DNA from: an uncultured Eubacteriales bacterium
GTDB lineage: Bacteria > Bacillota > Clostridia > Peptostreptococcales > Anaerovoracaceae
Direction: 5' to 3'
Assembly (NCBI GenBank): GCA_902774265.1
Contig: CACYHR010000022.1
Span: forward strand, 1 to 52,913
DNA: 52,913 nucleotides
Part shown: in pieces, positions 35,385-44,060 of the stretch
Position numbering within the stretch: position 1 is the stretch's first letter
Layout: the number at the start of each line of letters is the position of its first letter
Notes under the pieces: model-generated
What the model saw: only the letters and a program-made list of their open reading frames with translations
Database searches by the model: none
What the model was told of the DNA's origin: nothing
Program-made: the position numbers and the translations under genes

Positions 35385-35500
35385 CAGCCATGCTTCTTAC
35401 AATTCAGTCCATAATGATAAGCAGAGTATATCGCTTAATATATGACTCCGACTGTTCACTGAATTGAAACAATGTATCAATAATAATCCAAAAAACTGCG

Positions 35501-35529
35501 AAATCGGGTGTGATATCAGCACCCGATTT
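35501..35529. terminator. Hairpin after the broken cyclase gene
   Basis: AAATCGGGTG and CACCCGATTT form a perfect 10-bp stem, extended by CG/CG with a bulge. An A-run upstream means a good T-run only on the minus strand. The rest of 35385-35619 holds no gene. Confidence 0.5.
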
Positions 35530-35619
35530 GCGTTATACTTATATACGGCGTTCGGAGCATCCGTTCACGTCTTTACAAAAACGAATGCGGATAAATGCAT
35601 ACATCATATAATTTAGTAA

Positions 35620-35695
35620 GGTCTGTTAGCTCAGCTGGGAGAGCGCATGGGTCACAACCATGATGTCGAGGGTTCGAGCCCCCCACAGACCACCA
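35620..35695 (+). tRNA. tRNA-Val (anticodon CAC)
   Basis: A 76-base cloverleaf with encoded CCA. The acceptor stem is GGTCTGT/ACAGACC, the D arm GCTC-AGCTGGGA-GAGC, the anticodon arm CATGG-GTCACAA-CCATG with CAC at positions 34-36, and the T loop TTCGAGC. One A-C mismatch is seen in the T stem. CAC reads the GTG valine codon. A terminator follows 7 bases after the CCA, so it is transcribed alone or from a near promoter. Confidence 0.88.
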
Positions 35696-35701
35696 GATAA
35701 T

Positions 35702-35744
35702 AAAGGTTCAGAGTTTCAAAGTGCTGAAAGTCCGAACCTTTTTT
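35702..35744. terminator. Terminator after tRNA-Val
   Basis: AAAGGTTC and GAACCTTT arms with an inner TTTC/GAAA pairing and a T6 tail. It also lies 60 bases past the aspartate kinase stop on the opposite strand. Confidence 0.8.
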
Positions 35745-35806
35745 CATGCATTATTTGTTAATTTACGCATATCCGCAGCTTGACCGAATTTTTGCAGACT
35801 GTTTAT

Positions 35807-37123
35807 TTAATCGACGAATGCTGCGTAGATGGCGCGTATAGCAGGCTTGAAATCTGCTGACTCAACGCCGAGTATTACGTTGATCTCGCTGGTTCCCTGG
35901 TTGAGCATACGGATATTTATTCCTGCATCCGCAAGTGCGGCGGTAATCTTTGCTGCAACGCCTACACTGCGGCTGAGTCCCATTCCGACGACAGCTATCA
36001 GCGCGATGTCAGGAACGACTGTGATCTCATCCGGATGAAGGCGGCTGTTGAATTCCTGAAGCACTTCATCGAGATGATCTTCGAGTTCAGCGCTCTCGAT
36101 TACTACTGACAGAGAGTCTATGCCTGTAGGTATGTGGTCGAAGCTGATTCCGAGGTCTTCAAGTACTGCCAGAGTACGTCTGACAAATCCCACTTCTTTG
36201 TTCATCATGTTCTTGTAGACGGTGATGACTGTAAACGGCTGCTTTCCTGCTATTCCGGAGAGGACCTTGCTGTTCTCATATGTACTCTCGGTAGTGATCA
36301 CAGTGCCGGGATCATCCGGCGCATTGGTATTGCGTATATTGATAGGAATATTGGCAAGCCTTACAGGGAATACCGCTTCTTCGTGCAGTACGCTCGCTCC
36401 CATATATGAAAGCTCGCGAAGCTCCATATATGAAATATATTCTATAGGTTTCGGATTATCGACTATCCTCGGATCCGCCATCAGAAGACCGGATACATCA
36501 GTCCAGTTCTCGTATACATCCGCATTCACCGCGCGTGCTACGAGAGACCCGGTCACATCGGAGCCGCCGCGTGAGAGTATCTTTATTTCTCCGGTCTTTA
36601 TGTCGCTGCCGTAGAAACCCGGAAGCACTGCACACTCGTGTTTTGCGAGTTCTTCCGAAAGAGCCTTGTTTGTCTCCTCGGCAAGGAGCCTTCCCTTGCT
36701 GTCAAAAAGAATGAGTCCCTTTGTATCGACGAAATCATAGCCGAGATATGCCGCGACCAGAACAGCTGAAAGGTATTCTCCGCGGCTTACGATATAATCC
36801 TCGGAGCAGCCGTTTTCGAGTTCTGCGAGTATCTCGTCATATCTGCTGTCGAGATCGGCGTCGATACCGAGGTTGTATTTGATCGCGCTGTATCTGTCTG
36901 TGATGACCTGGAACAGCTGTCTATATGGTATGTTGTGGTCAGCCTGTGCCTTACACATGAACAGAAGGTCTGTTATCTTGTTGTCGCCGTCATATCTCTT
37001 GCCCGGTGCCGAAACGACCACATAACGGCGGTCGGAATCAGCCTCTACGATCTCTTTTATCTTATTCAGCTGTATGCCGTCCGCGACAGACGAACCGCCG
37101 AATTTTACAGTCTTGATACCCAC
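35807..37123 (-). CDS. lysC: Aspartate kinase
   Basis: A 438-residue kinase that phosphorylates aspartate, the first step toward lysine, threonine, methionine and diaminopimelate. The start IKTVKFGGSSVADGIQLNKI carries the KFGGSS motif; VVVSAPGKRYDGDNKITDL, SRGEYLSAVLVAAYLGYDF, ILSRGGSDVTGSLVARAV and ELSYMGASVLHEEAVFPV follow. The C-terminal 150 residues form two ACT domains (FTVITVYKNMMNKEVGF and IALIAVVGMGLSRSVGVAA), the site of feedback by lysine or threonine. It is on the opposite strand to the riboswitch-driven dap operon, so it is not under the same lysine riboswitch. A TATAAT is visible on the minus strand at 37184-37189. Confidence 0.94.
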   Translation of the reverse strand: MGIKTVKFGGSSVADGIQLNKIKEIVEADSDRRYVVVSAPGKRYDGDNKITDLLFMCKAQADHNIPYRQLFQVITDRYSAIKYNLGIDADLDSRYDEILAELENGCSEDYIVSRGEYLSAVLVAAYLGYDFVDTKGLILFDSKGRLLAEETNKALSEELAKHECAVLPGFYGSDIKTGEIKILSRGGSDVTGSLVARAVNADVYENWTDVSGLLMADPRIVDNPKPIEYISYMELRELSYMGASVLHEEAVFPVRLANIPINIRNTNAPDDPGTVITTESTYENSKVLSGIAGKQPFTVITVYKNMMNKEVGFVRRTLAVLEDLGISFDHIPTGIDSLSVVIESAELEDHLDEVLQEFNSRLHPDEITVVPDIALIAVVGMGLSRSVGVAAKITAALADAGINIRMLNQGTSEINVILGVESADFKPAIRAIYAAFVD

Positions 37124-37242
37124 TTTTTCCTCCCCGGATAATACCTGATCTGAATAACTATGTGCTTTTTTACAGTATTTGGAATTATATCATGACTGCA
37201 TGTTATTTGGCAGATGTATTTGAGAAACATAACGAATCAATA

Positions 37243-37278
37243 AACCGTAATATTTCCAAATATGGAAATATTACGGTT
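37243..37278. promoter_or_regulatory. 16-bp-arm palindromic operator of the toxin-antitoxin pair
   Basis: AACCGTAATATTTCCA and TGGAAATATTACGGTT are perfect inverted arms around a 4-base AATA loop. The last two bases belong to the -35 hexamer of the next promoter. This is the classic position for autorepression by the XRE antitoxin, which I infer. Confidence 0.8.
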
Positions 37279-37305
37279 GACATATAATGCGCGGAATATT
37301 ATAAT
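37277..37305 (+). promoter_or_regulatory. Consensus promoter of the toxin-antitoxin pair
   Basis: TTGACA (37277-37282), exactly 17 bases, TATAAT (37300-37305): a perfect sigma-70/A promoter, with transcript start near 37312. Such strong promoters are normal for tightly repressed toxin-antitoxin genes. Confidence 0.92.
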
Positions 37306-37362
37306 GCTGTTACGGAGTGGTAATTGAGGGGTAAAATGACATCAGGATCGGAGGAAAGGATT

Positions 37363-37782
37363 ATGACGATCGATCAGATGAAGAAAAGAAAGGCGGAGCT
37401 GGGCTACTCAAATGAAATGCTTGCAGAATTGTCAGGTGTTCCGCTCGGAACGGTCCAGAAGATTTTTGCAGGTGTGACCAGATCTCCGAGGTATGAAACG
37501 ATACAAAAGCTGCAAAAGGCCCTTTTCGGAGAAATGGATTATGAGGTTCTGACAGCATCGGCCGGATCAGATCATATTGCCGAGACTGTTATTCAATACG
37601 GCGCATACAGTTCAGCAGATATAAATCATAATAGTGTTATCAGCAGTGAATATCATGATAAATCATCATCCTTGCATACCGGTCCGATCAAGAGAATAGG
37701 AATTGCCAACGGCAAATTCAGTATTCCGGACGATCGTTTTTTCTATGATGATGAGATCGAAGCGATGTTTGAGGATGTATAG
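37363..37782 (+). CDS. XRE-family antitoxin-like regulator
   Basis: A 139-residue protein. The N-terminal 60 residues are a Cro/C1-type helix-turn-helix: MLAELSGVPLGTVQKIFAGV followed by RYETIQKLQKAL. The middle is polar and variable. The last 30 residues (IGIANGKFSIPDDRFFYDDE, then IEAMFEDV) resemble the toxin-binding tail of type II antitoxins. I chose the ATG at 37363, directly after GGAGGAAAGGA; the ATG at 37336 is possible. It sits behind a consensus promoter with a palindrome and 9 bases before a PIN-domain gene. Partner of the toxin and likely autorepressor, by inference. Confidence 0.85.
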   Translation: MTIDQMKKRKAELGYSNEMLAELSGVPLGTVQKIFAGVTRSPRYETIQKLQKALFGEMDYEVLTASAGSDHIAETVIQYGAYSSADINHNSVISSEYHDKSSSLHTGPIKRIGIANGKFSIPDDRFFYDDEIEAMFEDV

Positions 37783-37791
37783 GAGGGAAGC

Positions 37792-38190
37792 ATGCATATA
37801 ATTCTGGACACGCATATCCTTATCTTGGCTCTATATGCCGATTATAAACTGCCTGAACAGATGATGCATCTTCTGCAGGATGAAAATGTCTGGATCAATT
37901 ACAGTGTGATCTCTCTATGGGAGACTGAGATAAAACATATCAGACATCCGCGGGAATTCGGGTTCAGTTCGGCGGATATTGAGGCAGATGCCAGGATGGC
38001 AGGCTTTCATATGCTTGGACTTGAACCAAGACATATTTCTGCACTTGGCAGCCTGACAGATATAAAAGATCATAAGGATCCGTTTGACCGTATGCTGATC
38101 GCGCAGGCTAAAGCGGATAATATGGTTTTGCTGACACGGGACAGCCGCCTGCCTTTATACAGAGAATCATGTGTATTGTGCATAAAATAA
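37792..38190 (+). CDS. PIN-domain toxin (VapC-like)
   Basis: A 132-residue PIN-domain ribonuclease. IILDTHILILALYADYKLPE carries the first catalytic Asp, SVISLWETEIKHI the Glu, and HKDPFDRMLIAQAKADNM with LLTRDSRL the last acidic residues. PIN toxins cut specific RNAs, often tRNA, when the antitoxin is lost. AGGAGGGAAGC lies before the ATG. It is co-transcribed with the XRE protein. Typical VapC partners are AbrB-, RHH- or Phd-type; an XRE-type partner is less common. Confidence 0.87.
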   Translation: MHIILDTHILILALYADYKLPEQMMHLLQDENVWINYSVISLWETEIKHIRHPREFGFSSADIEADARMAGFHMLGLEPRHISALGSLTDIKDHKDPFDRMLIAQAKADNMVLLTRDSRLPLYRESCVLCIK

Positions 38191-38195
38191 CGTTC

Positions 38196-38224
38196 TTGAC
38201 ATGACGGCAGACTGATATTAAACT
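38196..38224 (+). promoter_or_regulatory. Promoter of the lysine operon
   Basis: TTGACA at 38196-38201 and TAAACT at 38219-38224 are 17 bases apart, immediately after the toxin stop codon and just before the riboswitch. Confidence 0.6.
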
Positions 38225-38231
38225 TTACGCA

Positions 38232-38458
38232 TTGAGATAGAGGATGCGTCCGGTCAATAGTAATATGTCTTATGCTGTGCAGGGCAGGGCATACGAAAGG
38301 GACTGACGCCGAAGAGAGGAAGGGCTGCATCCCGACCGATCTGGGCGGACGGAATAATATCCGTACGACTGTCGCGATTACGCGGAGCGCTATCCTGGAC
38401 AGAAATCATTTTTTATGTTGTTCTTTTCAGGCAGTCGGTCCGTACCGGCTGCCTTTTT
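38232..38458 (+). promoter_or_regulatory. Lysine riboswitch (L box) with terminator
   Basis: The aptamer (about 38232-38397) shows the L-box conserved blocks in order: GAGATAGAGGATGCG, AATAGTAAT, TGACGCCGAAGAG, ATCTGGGCGGACG, ACGACTGTCGCG and AGCGCTATCCTG, the last pairing back to GATAG near the 5' end. A terminator at 38429-38458 is the expression platform. Lysine binding should promote termination and shut off dapA-dapB-ddh-lysA. Identification rests on motif order and on the downstream genes. Confidence 0.95.
38429..38458 (+). terminator. Riboswitch-controlled terminator
   Basis: AGGCAGTCGG and CCGGCTGCCT form a 10-bp stem with one mismatch and a 6-base loop, followed by TTTTTG. It is the off-state hairpin of the lysine riboswitch. 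Confidence 0.92.
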
Positions 38459-38561
38459 GTAGAAAAAGCAAGCATTTAAAAGGGTGATAGAAAAAGTGAT
38501 TGTGTCGATAGCCTCGTCTCATTTGGCTAAATCAATATCCATGATGAGGAGGAAAACAAAA

Positions 38562-39455
38562 ATGGCAAAAACTAATACAATCTTTGAAGGTGTCGCAACA
38601 GCGCTCATTACTCCGATGACAGAGGACGGAGTCAATTACGAACAGTTCGGAAGACTTATTGACTGGCAGATCGAACAGGGCATAGACGCTCTTGTTATCG
38701 CAGGAACAACAGGCGAGGGCTCAACGCTTACAGATGAAGAGCACAAGGAATGCATCAGATTCGCAGTTGAGAGAGCGGCTCACAGAGTACCGATAATTGC
38801 AGGTACGGGCAGCAATCACACTGAGTACGGCAAACAGCTTACCAAATTTGCGAGCGATGCCGGAGCAGATGCGTGTCTCATAGTCACATCATATTACAAC
38901 AAAGCCACACAGAACGGTCTGGTCAAGCTGTTCCGCGAATATGCAAGCGTCAGCGATGTGCCTATCATAGCGTATAATGTTCCTTCGAGGACGGGACTTA
39001 ATATAGAGCCTTCGACATATGTAAAACTGGCTGAGATCGACAAGGTAGCAGCTATCAAAGAGGCTAATTCCAATATTTCCAAGATCGTAGACACATTTGC
39101 TCTGGCAGGTGACAAGCTGGATGTATACTCCGGTAATGACGACCAGATAGTTCCTTTCCTCTCGATGGGAAGTAAGGGTGTTATTTCGGTTCTATCCAAT
39201 GTTATACCGGCAGAGACCCGCGAGATATGCACCAGATTCTGGAACGGGGATGTTGCAGGCGCGGCTGCTCTTCAGTGCAAATATAACGAACTTGTCAAAG
39301 CTCTGTTCTGCGAGGTCAATCCTATACCGGTCAAGGAAGCTCTGGCAATGATGGGCTACTGCGATCCTATCATCAGATCGCCGCTTTACCGCATGGAGGA
39401 AGAAAATCTGAAGAGACTTGAAAATGCAATGAAGGATCTCGGAATTATAGCTTAG
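38562..39455 (+). CDS. dapA: 4-Hydroxy-tetrahydrodipicolinate synthase
   Basis: A 297-residue aldolase that condenses pyruvate with aspartate semialdehyde. Motifs in order are GVATALITPMTEDGVNYEQF, VIAGTTGEGSTLTDEEH, IIAYNVPSRTGLNIEPSTY with the catalytic Tyr, and VAAIKEANSNIS with the Schiff-base Lys. The start is the ATG at 38562 with GAGGAGG 9 bases upstream; a GTG 78 bases earlier has no ribosome site. It is the first gene under the lysine riboswitch. Confidence 0.97.
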   Translation: MAKTNTIFEGVATALITPMTEDGVNYEQFGRLIDWQIEQGIDALVIAGTTGEGSTLTDEEHKECIRFAVERAAHRVPIIAGTGSNHTEYGKQLTKFASDAGADACLIVTSYYNKATQNGLVKLFREYASVSDVPIIAYNVPSRTGLNIEPSTYVKLAEIDKVAAIKEANSNISKIVDTFALAGDKLDVYSGNDDQIVPFLSMGSKGVISVLSNVIPAETREICTRFWNGDVAGAAALQCKYNELVKALFCEVNPIPVKEALAMMGYCDPIIRSPLYRMEEENLKRLENAMKDLGIIA

Positions 39456-39519
39456 CAAAGCTTAGCATCCGCAGACTTCAGTATGAAGAATATGTCAATA
39501 TGACGAAAAGAGTGAAACA

Positions 39520-40254
39520 ATGTTAAAAGTAATCATTAACGGTATTGACGGGGCGATGGGAAAGATACTCGCTTCTTCGATAGAAAAGACATCAGACATG
39601 CAGATCGTTGCAGGCATCACTCCGACCGGCGCGGACGGAGCTTATCTGACTCCTGCTGAATACATGGGAGAGGCTGATGTCATGATAGATTTTTCTCATC
39701 ATGACGGCACGGTGCCTATGATGGACTACTGCGTATCAAGAGGTCTTCCGGTCGTAGTATGCACGACCGGACAGACTGATGAGGAAATGGAATACATAAG
39801 AAAGGCTTCGGAAAGTATAGCTGTATTCAAATCAGCCAACATGTCAGTAGGCGTAGCGCTGGTAGCGAAGATCGTGCGTGAGGTATCGGCTAAATTCGGC
39901 AGCTGCGACATAGAGATACTCGAAGCTCATCACAACAGGAAGGTCGATGCACCGAGCGGGACTGCCATAATGCTGGCAGATGCTGTGAAGGATGCAAGAC
40001 CTGAGCTTCACTATAATACCGGGCGAAGCGGACTGGCAAAGAGAGAGCCGGACGAGATAGGCATCAATGCCATCAGGATGGGAAATATCGTGGGCATGCA
40101 TGAGGTAATGTTCGGAACGAACAATCAGACGATAAGCATCAAACATGAAGCTCACGACAGAGCACTTTTTGCTGACGGCGCGATAGATGCCGCGAGGTTC
40201 CTTGCCGGCAAAGCTGCAGGTATGTATGACATGGATGATCTTCTGGCAGATTGA
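39520..40254 (+). CDS. dapB: 4-Hydroxy-tetrahydrodipicolinate reductase
   Basis: A 244-residue NAD(P)H reductase. INGIDGAMGKILASSIE is the nucleotide-binding start (G-x-x-G-x-M-G), then VVCTTGQTDEEM, KSANMSVGVALVAKI and the catalytic ILEAHHNRKVDAPSGTA. It produces tetrahydrodipicolinate, the substrate for Ddh encoded next. It lies 64 bases after dapA. Confidence 0.96.
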   Translation: MLKVIINGIDGAMGKILASSIEKTSDMQIVAGITPTGADGAYLTPAEYMGEADVMIDFSHHDGTVPMMDYCVSRGLPVVVCTTGQTDEEMEYIRKASESIAVFKSANMSVGVALVAKIVREVSAKFGSCDIEILEAHHNRKVDAPSGTAIMLADAVKDARPELHYNTGRSGLAKREPDEIGINAIRMGNIVGMHEVMFGTNNQTISIKHEAHDRALFADGAIDAARFLAGKAAGMYDMDDLLAD

Positions 40255-40366
40255 TTGTGCTGTATTGATTTATTGAAAACAGCTGCATTGAAAAGAAGCC
40301 TTTATGTGAGTCTGCAGCATATAGATTTCGGAAATTGATTAAAGGGAAGATAAGGGAGAAAAGATA

Positions 40367-41344
40367 ATGAGGATAGGAATAGTAGGATACGGAAACATAG
40401 GAAAAGGCGTTGAAGCAGCAGTAACAAAGGCTGCCGACATGGAGCTTGCAGCCGTGTTCACACGCAGGGATCCGGCATCAGTAGAGACAGTGACCGGGGC
40501 GAAGGTCGTCTCATATGATGATATAGTCAGCATGAAGGATGAGATAGATGTGCTGATCATATGCGGAGGCAGCGCGACTGATCTGCCTTGGATGACACCT
40601 GAGCTGGCAGCAAATTTCAATGTTATAGACAGTTTTGATAACCATGCCAATATACCTCAGCATTTTGCGAATGTGGATAAGGCTGCTTCGGCGTCAGGAA
40701 AGATAGGTATTATATCATGCGGATGGGATCCGGGATATTTCTCTCTTGCAAGAATACTTGCAGACTCTGCGCTTCCTGAGGGAGACAGCTATACATTCTG
40801 GGGCCGGGGAGTCAGCCAGGGGCATTCGGATGCCATAAGACGCATCGAAGGCGTAAAGGATGCAAGACAGTATACGGTGCCTGTTCCTGCTGCTGCGGAA
40901 AAGGTGAGAAACAACGAGCATCCTGTATTTACCGCTCGTGACATGCATCTGCGCGAATGCTATGTAGTCGCTGAGGAAGGCGCTGACAAGGCTGCTATTG
41001 AAAAAGCCATCAAGACTATGCCTAACTATTTCGAACCGTATGACACCACGGTTGAATTCATCACTCAGGAAGAGCTTGACAAAAACCACAGCGGTCTTCC
41101 TCACGGAGGCAGCGTGCTGAGAAGCGGCAGAACAGGATTTAACGATGAATTCAACAACACAGTTGAGTTTACACTTAATCTCGATTCTAATCCGTTCTTC
41201 ACAAGCAGCATTCTGGCCGCTGCGGCAAGGGCTGCATACAGGCTTAATCAGGAAGGACAGAGCGGTGCAAGGACTCTCTTTGATGTGCCGCCTGCATATC
41301 TTTCGCATCACAGCCGCGAAGAGCTGCTGGCACATATGCTGTGA
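40367..41344 (+). CDS. ddh: meso-Diaminopimelate dehydrogenase
   Basis: A 325-residue NADPH enzyme that makes meso-diaminopimelate from tetrahydrodipicolinate in one step. IGIVGYGNIGKGVEAAVTKA is the Rossmann start; LIICGGSATDLP, NVIDSFDNHANIPQHF, SCGWDPGYFSLARIL, WGRGVSQGHSDAIRRIEGVK and RTGFNDEFNNTVEF are family stretches that contact substrate. Its presence between dapB and lysA shows the organism can bypass the acetyl/succinyl routes, as many anaerobes do. AAGGGAG precedes the ATG. The 112-base gap before it shows nothing notable. Confidence 0.96.
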   Translation: MRIGIVGYGNIGKGVEAAVTKAADMELAAVFTRRDPASVETVTGAKVVSYDDIVSMKDEIDVLIICGGSATDLPWMTPELAANFNVIDSFDNHANIPQHFANVDKAASASGKIGIISCGWDPGYFSLARILADSALPEGDSYTFWGRGVSQGHSDAIRRIEGVKDARQYTVPVPAAAEKVRNNEHPVFTARDMHLRECYVVAEEGADKAAIEKAIKTMPNYFEPYDTTVEFITQEELDKNHSGLPHGGSVLRSGRTGFNDEFNNTVEFTLNLDSNPFFTSSILAAAARAAYRLNQEGQSGARTLFDVPPAYLSHHSREELLAHML

Positions 41345-41396
41345 TATCTTACGGAACAGTAATTGGGAGTAAGAGTAATTAAGAAAAAGGAGACCT

Positions 41397-42692
41397 ATGC
41401 TCTACAGTAATCTTGGAATAAATGAAAAAGGACATCTGACCGTCGGCGGCATCGATACTGCAGATCTTGCAGCAGAATACGGGACTCCGCTTTATGTCAT
41501 GGATGAAGATGTGCTTCGCGCAAACTGCCGCACTTATGTGCAGGCCATGCACAACTTCTTCGGTGAGCATGCTGCTCCGTTATATGCAAGCAAAGCCCTT
41601 TGTTTCAAGGGAATTTATCCGATTATTGAATCAGAGGGAATGTTTGCAGACGTCGTTTCGCCGGGTGAGGTATACACAGCTTTAGCTGCGGGCTTTCCTG
41701 CCGAAAAGCTGTTTTTCCACGGTACAAATAAGACCGATGAGGATATAAGATACGGCGTTTCGAGCGGAATCGGCCGATTTGTCGTTGATAATATAAACGA
41801 GCTCAGATCTCTTGACCGTATAGCGGGAGAACTGGGCAAAAAGCAGAAATTACTGCTGAGACTGACCGTGGGACTGGATCCGCACACGCTAGAGGCTATC
41901 AATACCGGCAGGGTGGATTCACAGTTCGGTGTGCCTATTGATACAGGGCAGGCGGATGAGTTCGTACGCGAAGCGCTGGCATGCGAAAATATCGAAGTTA
42001 CAGGCTTTCACAGTCATGTGGGATCGCAGATATTCGAAAGCGATTCATTTAACAGGCAGGTCGAGATCCTGGCCGGATATGCTGCAAAAATGAAAGAAGA
42101 GACCGGGTTCGTCATTAAGGAATTGAACATTGGCGGCGGACTGGGGGTCAGATATACTGAGGCTGATCCTCTGCTCGATATCCCCGGCAGAATAGCCGAG
42201 ATTGCATCGCATCTCAAAAATGAGTGTGAAAGGCTTGGACTGGATGTTCCGAGAGTTTTCATGGAACCGGGACGCAGTATCGTCGCCAACGCCGGTCTTA
42301 CTCTTTATACGACGGGCGGCACAAAAGAGGTAAAAGGCTACCGTAATTATGTAACTGTAGACGGAGGCATGGCGGATAATCCGAGATATGCCCTTTACAA
42401 ATCGGAATATACCGTTTTGAATGCGTCAAGAATGGATGATGTTGCTGATTATGAATGCAGCATAGCCGGAAGGTGTTGCGAGAGCGGTGACCGTATTGCG
42501 GAATTTATAAAGATCGCAGAGCCTGAGAGAGGAGACATCATCGCAGTCCTGACGACCGGAGCCTACAATTATTCAATGGCATCTAATTACAACAGACTGC
42601 CGAGACCGGCCATGGTAATGATATCCGGCGGCAGTGCAAGACTTGTGATCAGACGTGAATCATTCGAAGATATGATAAGAAACGAGTTGTAG
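41397..42692 (+). CDS. lysA: Diaminopimelate decarboxylase
   Basis: A 431-residue fold-type III PLP enzyme that releases CO2 from meso-diaminopimelate to give L-lysine. YASKALCFKGIYPIIESEGM holds the PLP Lys; FHSHVGSQIFESDSF, LNIGGGLGVRYTEADPLLD, EPGRSIVANAGLTLYTTGG, GRCCESGDRIAEFIK and GAYNYSMASNYNRLPRPAMV are the usual later motifs. GGAGACC lies before the ATG. It is the last gene of the lysine operon; a terminator follows. Confidence 0.96.
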   Translation: MLYSNLGINEKGHLTVGGIDTADLAAEYGTPLYVMDEDVLRANCRTYVQAMHNFFGEHAAPLYASKALCFKGIYPIIESEGMFADVVSPGEVYTALAAGFPAEKLFFHGTNKTDEDIRYGVSSGIGRFVVDNINELRSLDRIAGELGKKQKLLLRLTVGLDPHTLEAINTGRVDSQFGVPIDTGQADEFVREALACENIEVTGFHSHVGSQIFESDSFNRQVEILAGYAAKMKEETGFVIKELNIGGGLGVRYTEADPLLDIPGRIAEIASHLKNECERLGLDVPRVFMEPGRSIVANAGLTLYTTGGTKEVKGYRNYVTVDGGMADNPRYALYKSEYTVLNASRMDDVADYECSIAGRCCESGDRIAEFIKIAEPERGDIIAVLTTGAYNYSMASNYNRLPRPAMVMISGGSARLVIRRESFEDMIRNEL

Positions 42693-42712
42693 AACAGCCG
42701 TATTAATGAGAT

Positions 42713-42753
42713 AATCTGTGCAAAGGTGTTTTTCGCCGGCGCACAGATTTTTT
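42713..42753 (+). terminator. Terminator after lysA
   Basis: AATCTGTGC and GCACAGATT arms, 19-base loop, then TTTTTGC. Confidence 0.85.
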
Positions 42754-42824
42754 GCATATTATAACCATAATTGTAAAAATAGTATTTGCCGGTATGCATT
42801 TGTTGTAAAAGAGAGGGTATGTAT

Positions 42825-44003
42825 ATGTTATACAGAAAAGACAGATACGGCAATGAACTGTCGCAGCTGGGCTACGGTTGTATGAGATTTACAAGAAAAG
42901 GAACCGGCGTCGATTATGAAAAGGCGGAGCGGGAGATAATGCTGGCTATGGAGAACGGCGTCAATTATTTTGACACCGCATATCTCTATCCGGGAAGTGA
43001 AGAGACTCTGGGCAGGATACTTGATGAGAACCACTGCAGAGAAAAGGTCAGGGTCGCGACCAAGTTGCCTCAGTATATGATGAGATCCGCAAAAGCAATC
43101 GACAAGACATTTGCCGAAGAATTGTCCAGACTCAGGACTGACTACATCGATTATTATCTGATGCACATGTTTACTGATTATTCGGAATGGGAAAAACTGC
43201 AGTCGTTCGGCATTGAGCAGTGGATTGCAGACCGGAAGGCTGAGGGCAGTATCAGGAATATCGGTTTTTCGTACCACGGAGATACGGAAATGTTTCTCAG
43301 GATACTGAACGCCTATGACTGGGATTTCTGCCAGATACAGTACAATTATCTTGATGAGAACAGCCAGGCCGGGAGAAGGGGGCTTGAAGCCGCAGAGCAG
43401 AAAGGCATACCTGTTATCATCATGGAACCTCTCAGGGGAGGCAAGCTTGTGAATCTTCCGGAAAAGGCAAAGCAGGCTCTTGCTGACAGCGGTACGGGCT
43501 ATTCTCCTGCAGAACTCGGACTGAGATGGCTGTGGGATCAGCCGGGGGTCACTGTGGTTCTCTCCGGAATGAATTCCGAAGAGATGGTGAGAGAAAACAT
43601 CCGTGTTGCCTCGGATATGAAACCCTGCACTCTGACTGATGATGAGCATAAGCTGATAGAAAGGGTCAGAGATATAATCAGGGAAAAGGAAAAGGTCGGC
43701 TGTACGGGCTGCAGATACTGTATGCCTTGTCCGCGCGGCGTGGATATACCGGGTAATTTCCACTATTACAATCTGATGTACATAGAAGGCAAAAAGAATG
43801 CTGTAAGGATGGAATTCGCGCGTAATGTCGGTCTGCAGAAAGAGCCGGGATTCGCTTCACAGTGCATAGGATGCGGAAAATGCGAAAAACACTGTCCGCA
43901 GCATATACAGATAAGGGAGATGCTCAAAAAAGCGGATAAGGATCTGAGACCGCTCCCGTACAGGGCAGGTCTTGCGGTCGCAAGAAAATTCTTCTCAAGA
44001 TAA
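42825..44003 (+). CDS. Aldo/keto reductase with C-terminal 4Fe-4S motifs
   Basis: A 392-residue protein. Residues 1-280 are an aldo/keto reductase barrel with the tetrad Asp50 (FDTAYLY), Tyr55, Lys80 (ATKLPQ) and His114 (LMHMF). The C-terminal 100 residues have two cysteine clusters, CTGCRYCMPCPRGVDIP and CIGCGKCEKHCPQHIQI, the second a classic 4Fe-4S ferredoxin motif. Such fusions are common in anaerobes; substrate and electron partner are unknown. I chose the ATG at 42825 (GAGAGGG 7 bases upstream); the in-frame ATG at 42819 is too close to the ribosome site. Esterase follows in 57 bases. Confidence 0.9.
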   Translation: MLYRKDRYGNELSQLGYGCMRFTRKGTGVDYEKAEREIMLAMENGVNYFDTAYLYPGSEETLGRILDENHCREKVRVATKLPQYMMRSAKAIDKTFAEELSRLRTDYIDYYLMHMFTDYSEWEKLQSFGIEQWIADRKAEGSIRNIGFSYHGDTEMFLRILNAYDWDFCQIQYNYLDENSQAGRRGLEAAEQKGIPVIIMEPLRGGKLVNLPEKAKQALADSGTGYSPAELGLRWLWDQPGVTVVLSGMNSEEMVRENIRVASDMKPCTLTDDEHKLIERVRDIIREKEKVGCTGCRYCMPCPRGVDIPGNFHYYNLMYIEGKKNAVRMEFARNVGLQKEPGFASQCIGCGKCEKHCPQHIQIREMLKKADKDLRPLPYRAGLAVARKFFSR

Positions 44004-44060
44004 GCAGATAAAGGAAAACAGCGAAAATCAGATCAGGGAATAACAGAAGGGAGACATAAC

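Noticed and set aside
35620-35695. tRNA-His
   Set aside because: The anticodon loop reads GTCACAA with CAC at 34-36 and there is no extra G at position -1; the tRNA fits Val.
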